A DNA stretch of 5,392 nucleotides from an uncultured Micromonospora sp. (GTDB taxonomy: Bacteria > Actinomycetota > Actinomycetes > Mycobacteriales > Micromonosporaceae): positions 1 to 5,392 of the forward strand of contig CALGAM010000234.1 of NCBI GenBank assembly GCA_937951935.1, read 5' to 3'. Of this stretch, positions 4,938 to 5,392 are shown in pieces. The position numbers and the translations under genes were made by a program. The notes below the pieces were generated by a model, which did no database searches, was not told the DNA's origin, and was given only the letters and a program-made list of their open reading frames with translations. The first letter of the stretch is position 1. Each line of letters starts with the position of its first letter.

Positions 4938-5392
4938 GTGATCAGCTCCCCGAGTGGATAGGCCTGCTCCATCGAGTCGCCAAGGTAACCCGGGCCGTCG
5001 GGAGCCGGCACGAACCAGCCGGTGGGACACATGGTGAGGATCTCCACCAGGCCGAAGCCGGCACCGGCCAACTGCGCCTCGAACGCGCGCCGCAACATGC
5101 GCTTCGTCTGCGCCACCGCGCCGGCGGTGGAGACCGCACCCCGCGCGACGTACGCGACGCCGCGCAGCCCGGCCACCAGGTCGGCGACCGGGATCGGGTA
5201 CCCGTGCGTCTCCGGGTCGCGCCCCTGAAGGCTGGTCTTGGTGCGCTGGCCGAGCACCGTGGTCGCGGTCAACTGCCCGCCGGTGTCGCCGAACACGCCG
5301 TTGTTCAGCAGCACACACGTGATCTTCTCGCCCCGGGCGGCGGCGTGCAGCACCTCCTGCAGCCCTTCGTTGGCCATGTCGCCGTCGCCCTG
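4925..5392 (-). CDS. 2-oxoacid:ferredoxin oxidoreductase, TPP-binding beta subunit, N-terminus beyond window
   Basis: Catalytic beta subunit of the family that oxidatively decarboxylates a 2-oxoacid with CoA, giving acyl-CoA, CO2 and reduced ferredoxin. The 155 visible residues begin at QGDGDMANEG, the start of the thiamine diphosphate motif (GDG, about 25 residues, then NN), completed by LLNNGVFGDTGGQ. The following TATTVLGQRTKTSLQGRDP and HGYPIPVADLVAGL match the conserved path of KorB/VorB-type subunits. ILTMCPTGWFVP corresponds to the conserved CPTNW region. PLGELITWRH ends the protein at the TGA (4927-4925). Perhaps 100 or more N-terminal residues lie outside. FGDTGGQ replaces the commoner YGMTGGQ beside the cofactor. 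The gamma/alpha subunit gene is expected upstream, beyond 5392. Whether the substrate is 2-oxoglutarate, a branched-chain or an aryl 2-oxoacid cannot be told, so no korB or vorB symbol is given. Confidence 0.93.
   Translation of the reverse strand, partial: QGDGDMANEGLQEVLHAAARGEKITCVLLNNGVFGDTGGQLTATTVLGQRTKTSLQGRDPETHGYPIPVADLVAGLRGVAYVARGAVSTAGAVAQTKRMLRRAFEAQLAGAGFGLVEILTMCPTGWFVPAPDGPGYLGDSMEQAYPLGELITWRH
4946..4951 (-). promoter_or_regulatory. Internal ribosome binding site setting the GntR start
   Basis: GGGGAG on the minus strand, inside the last codons of the beta-subunit gene and eight bases before GTG 4937. It decides the regulator start within a much longer open frame and implies translation coupled to the beta subunit. 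Confidence 0.7.

Noticed and set aside
4149..4961. 270-codon plus-strand open frame (and the neighbouring one at 3913-4743)
   Set aside because: Both are antisense to the ferredoxin and GntR genes and show no motif or ribosome binding site.
4938..5318. N-terminal extension of the GntR open frame (376 codons in total)
   Set aside because: The extra part is the beta-subunit gene read out of frame. The GntR domain and a ribosome binding site place the start at GTG 4937.

Overview
The window is very GC-rich DNA (roughly 70%) with GTG as well as ATG starts, strong G-rich ribosome binding sites and almost no AT-rich spacer. This points to a high-GC actinomycete. The sequence alone does not fix the family or genus.

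Layout, left to right. (1) Positions 1-1394, minus strand: a type I Baeyer-Villiger flavin monooxygenase of the phenylacetone monooxygenase type, with its C-terminus beyond the left edge. (2) Positions 1543-2199, plus strand: a PadR-family repressor, divergent from the monooxygenase across a 148-bp gap and so its likely regulator. (3) Positions 2200-2491: non-coding, holding an AT-richer island with a palindromic operator-like site and a very strong 20-bp-arm hairpin that ends the next gene. (4) Positions 2492-3712, minus strand: a lone branched-chain-amino-acid-type (Peripla_BP_6) ABC substrate-binding lipoprotein, with a second near-identical copy of the operator-like site upstream of it. 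(5) Positions 3910-5392, minus strand: the end of a tightly overlapping operon. In transcription order it encodes the TPP-binding beta subunit of a 2-oxoacid:ferredoxin oxidoreductase (5' end beyond the right edge), a GntR/FCD regulator, and a 2x[4Fe-4S] ferredoxin (delta-type) subunit. Hairpins follow the ferredoxin stop codon.

A plausible reading is a catabolic region. The binding protein would capture a small organic acid or amino-acid-like substrate, the oxidoreductase would convert a 2-oxoacid to its acyl-CoA with electrons going to ferredoxin, and the monooxygenase would oxidise a ketone to an ester. The genes do not share one promoter, and no shared substrate can be read from the sequence.

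The points most worth a second look are the regulator gene placed between two enzyme-subunit genes with overlaps on both sides, the repeated 18-19-bp operator flanking the binding-protein gene (close to the published KstR2 consensus), and the back-to-back -10 elements between padR and the monooxygenase. I see no CRISPR array, tRNA, rRNA, insertion sequence or phage gene.
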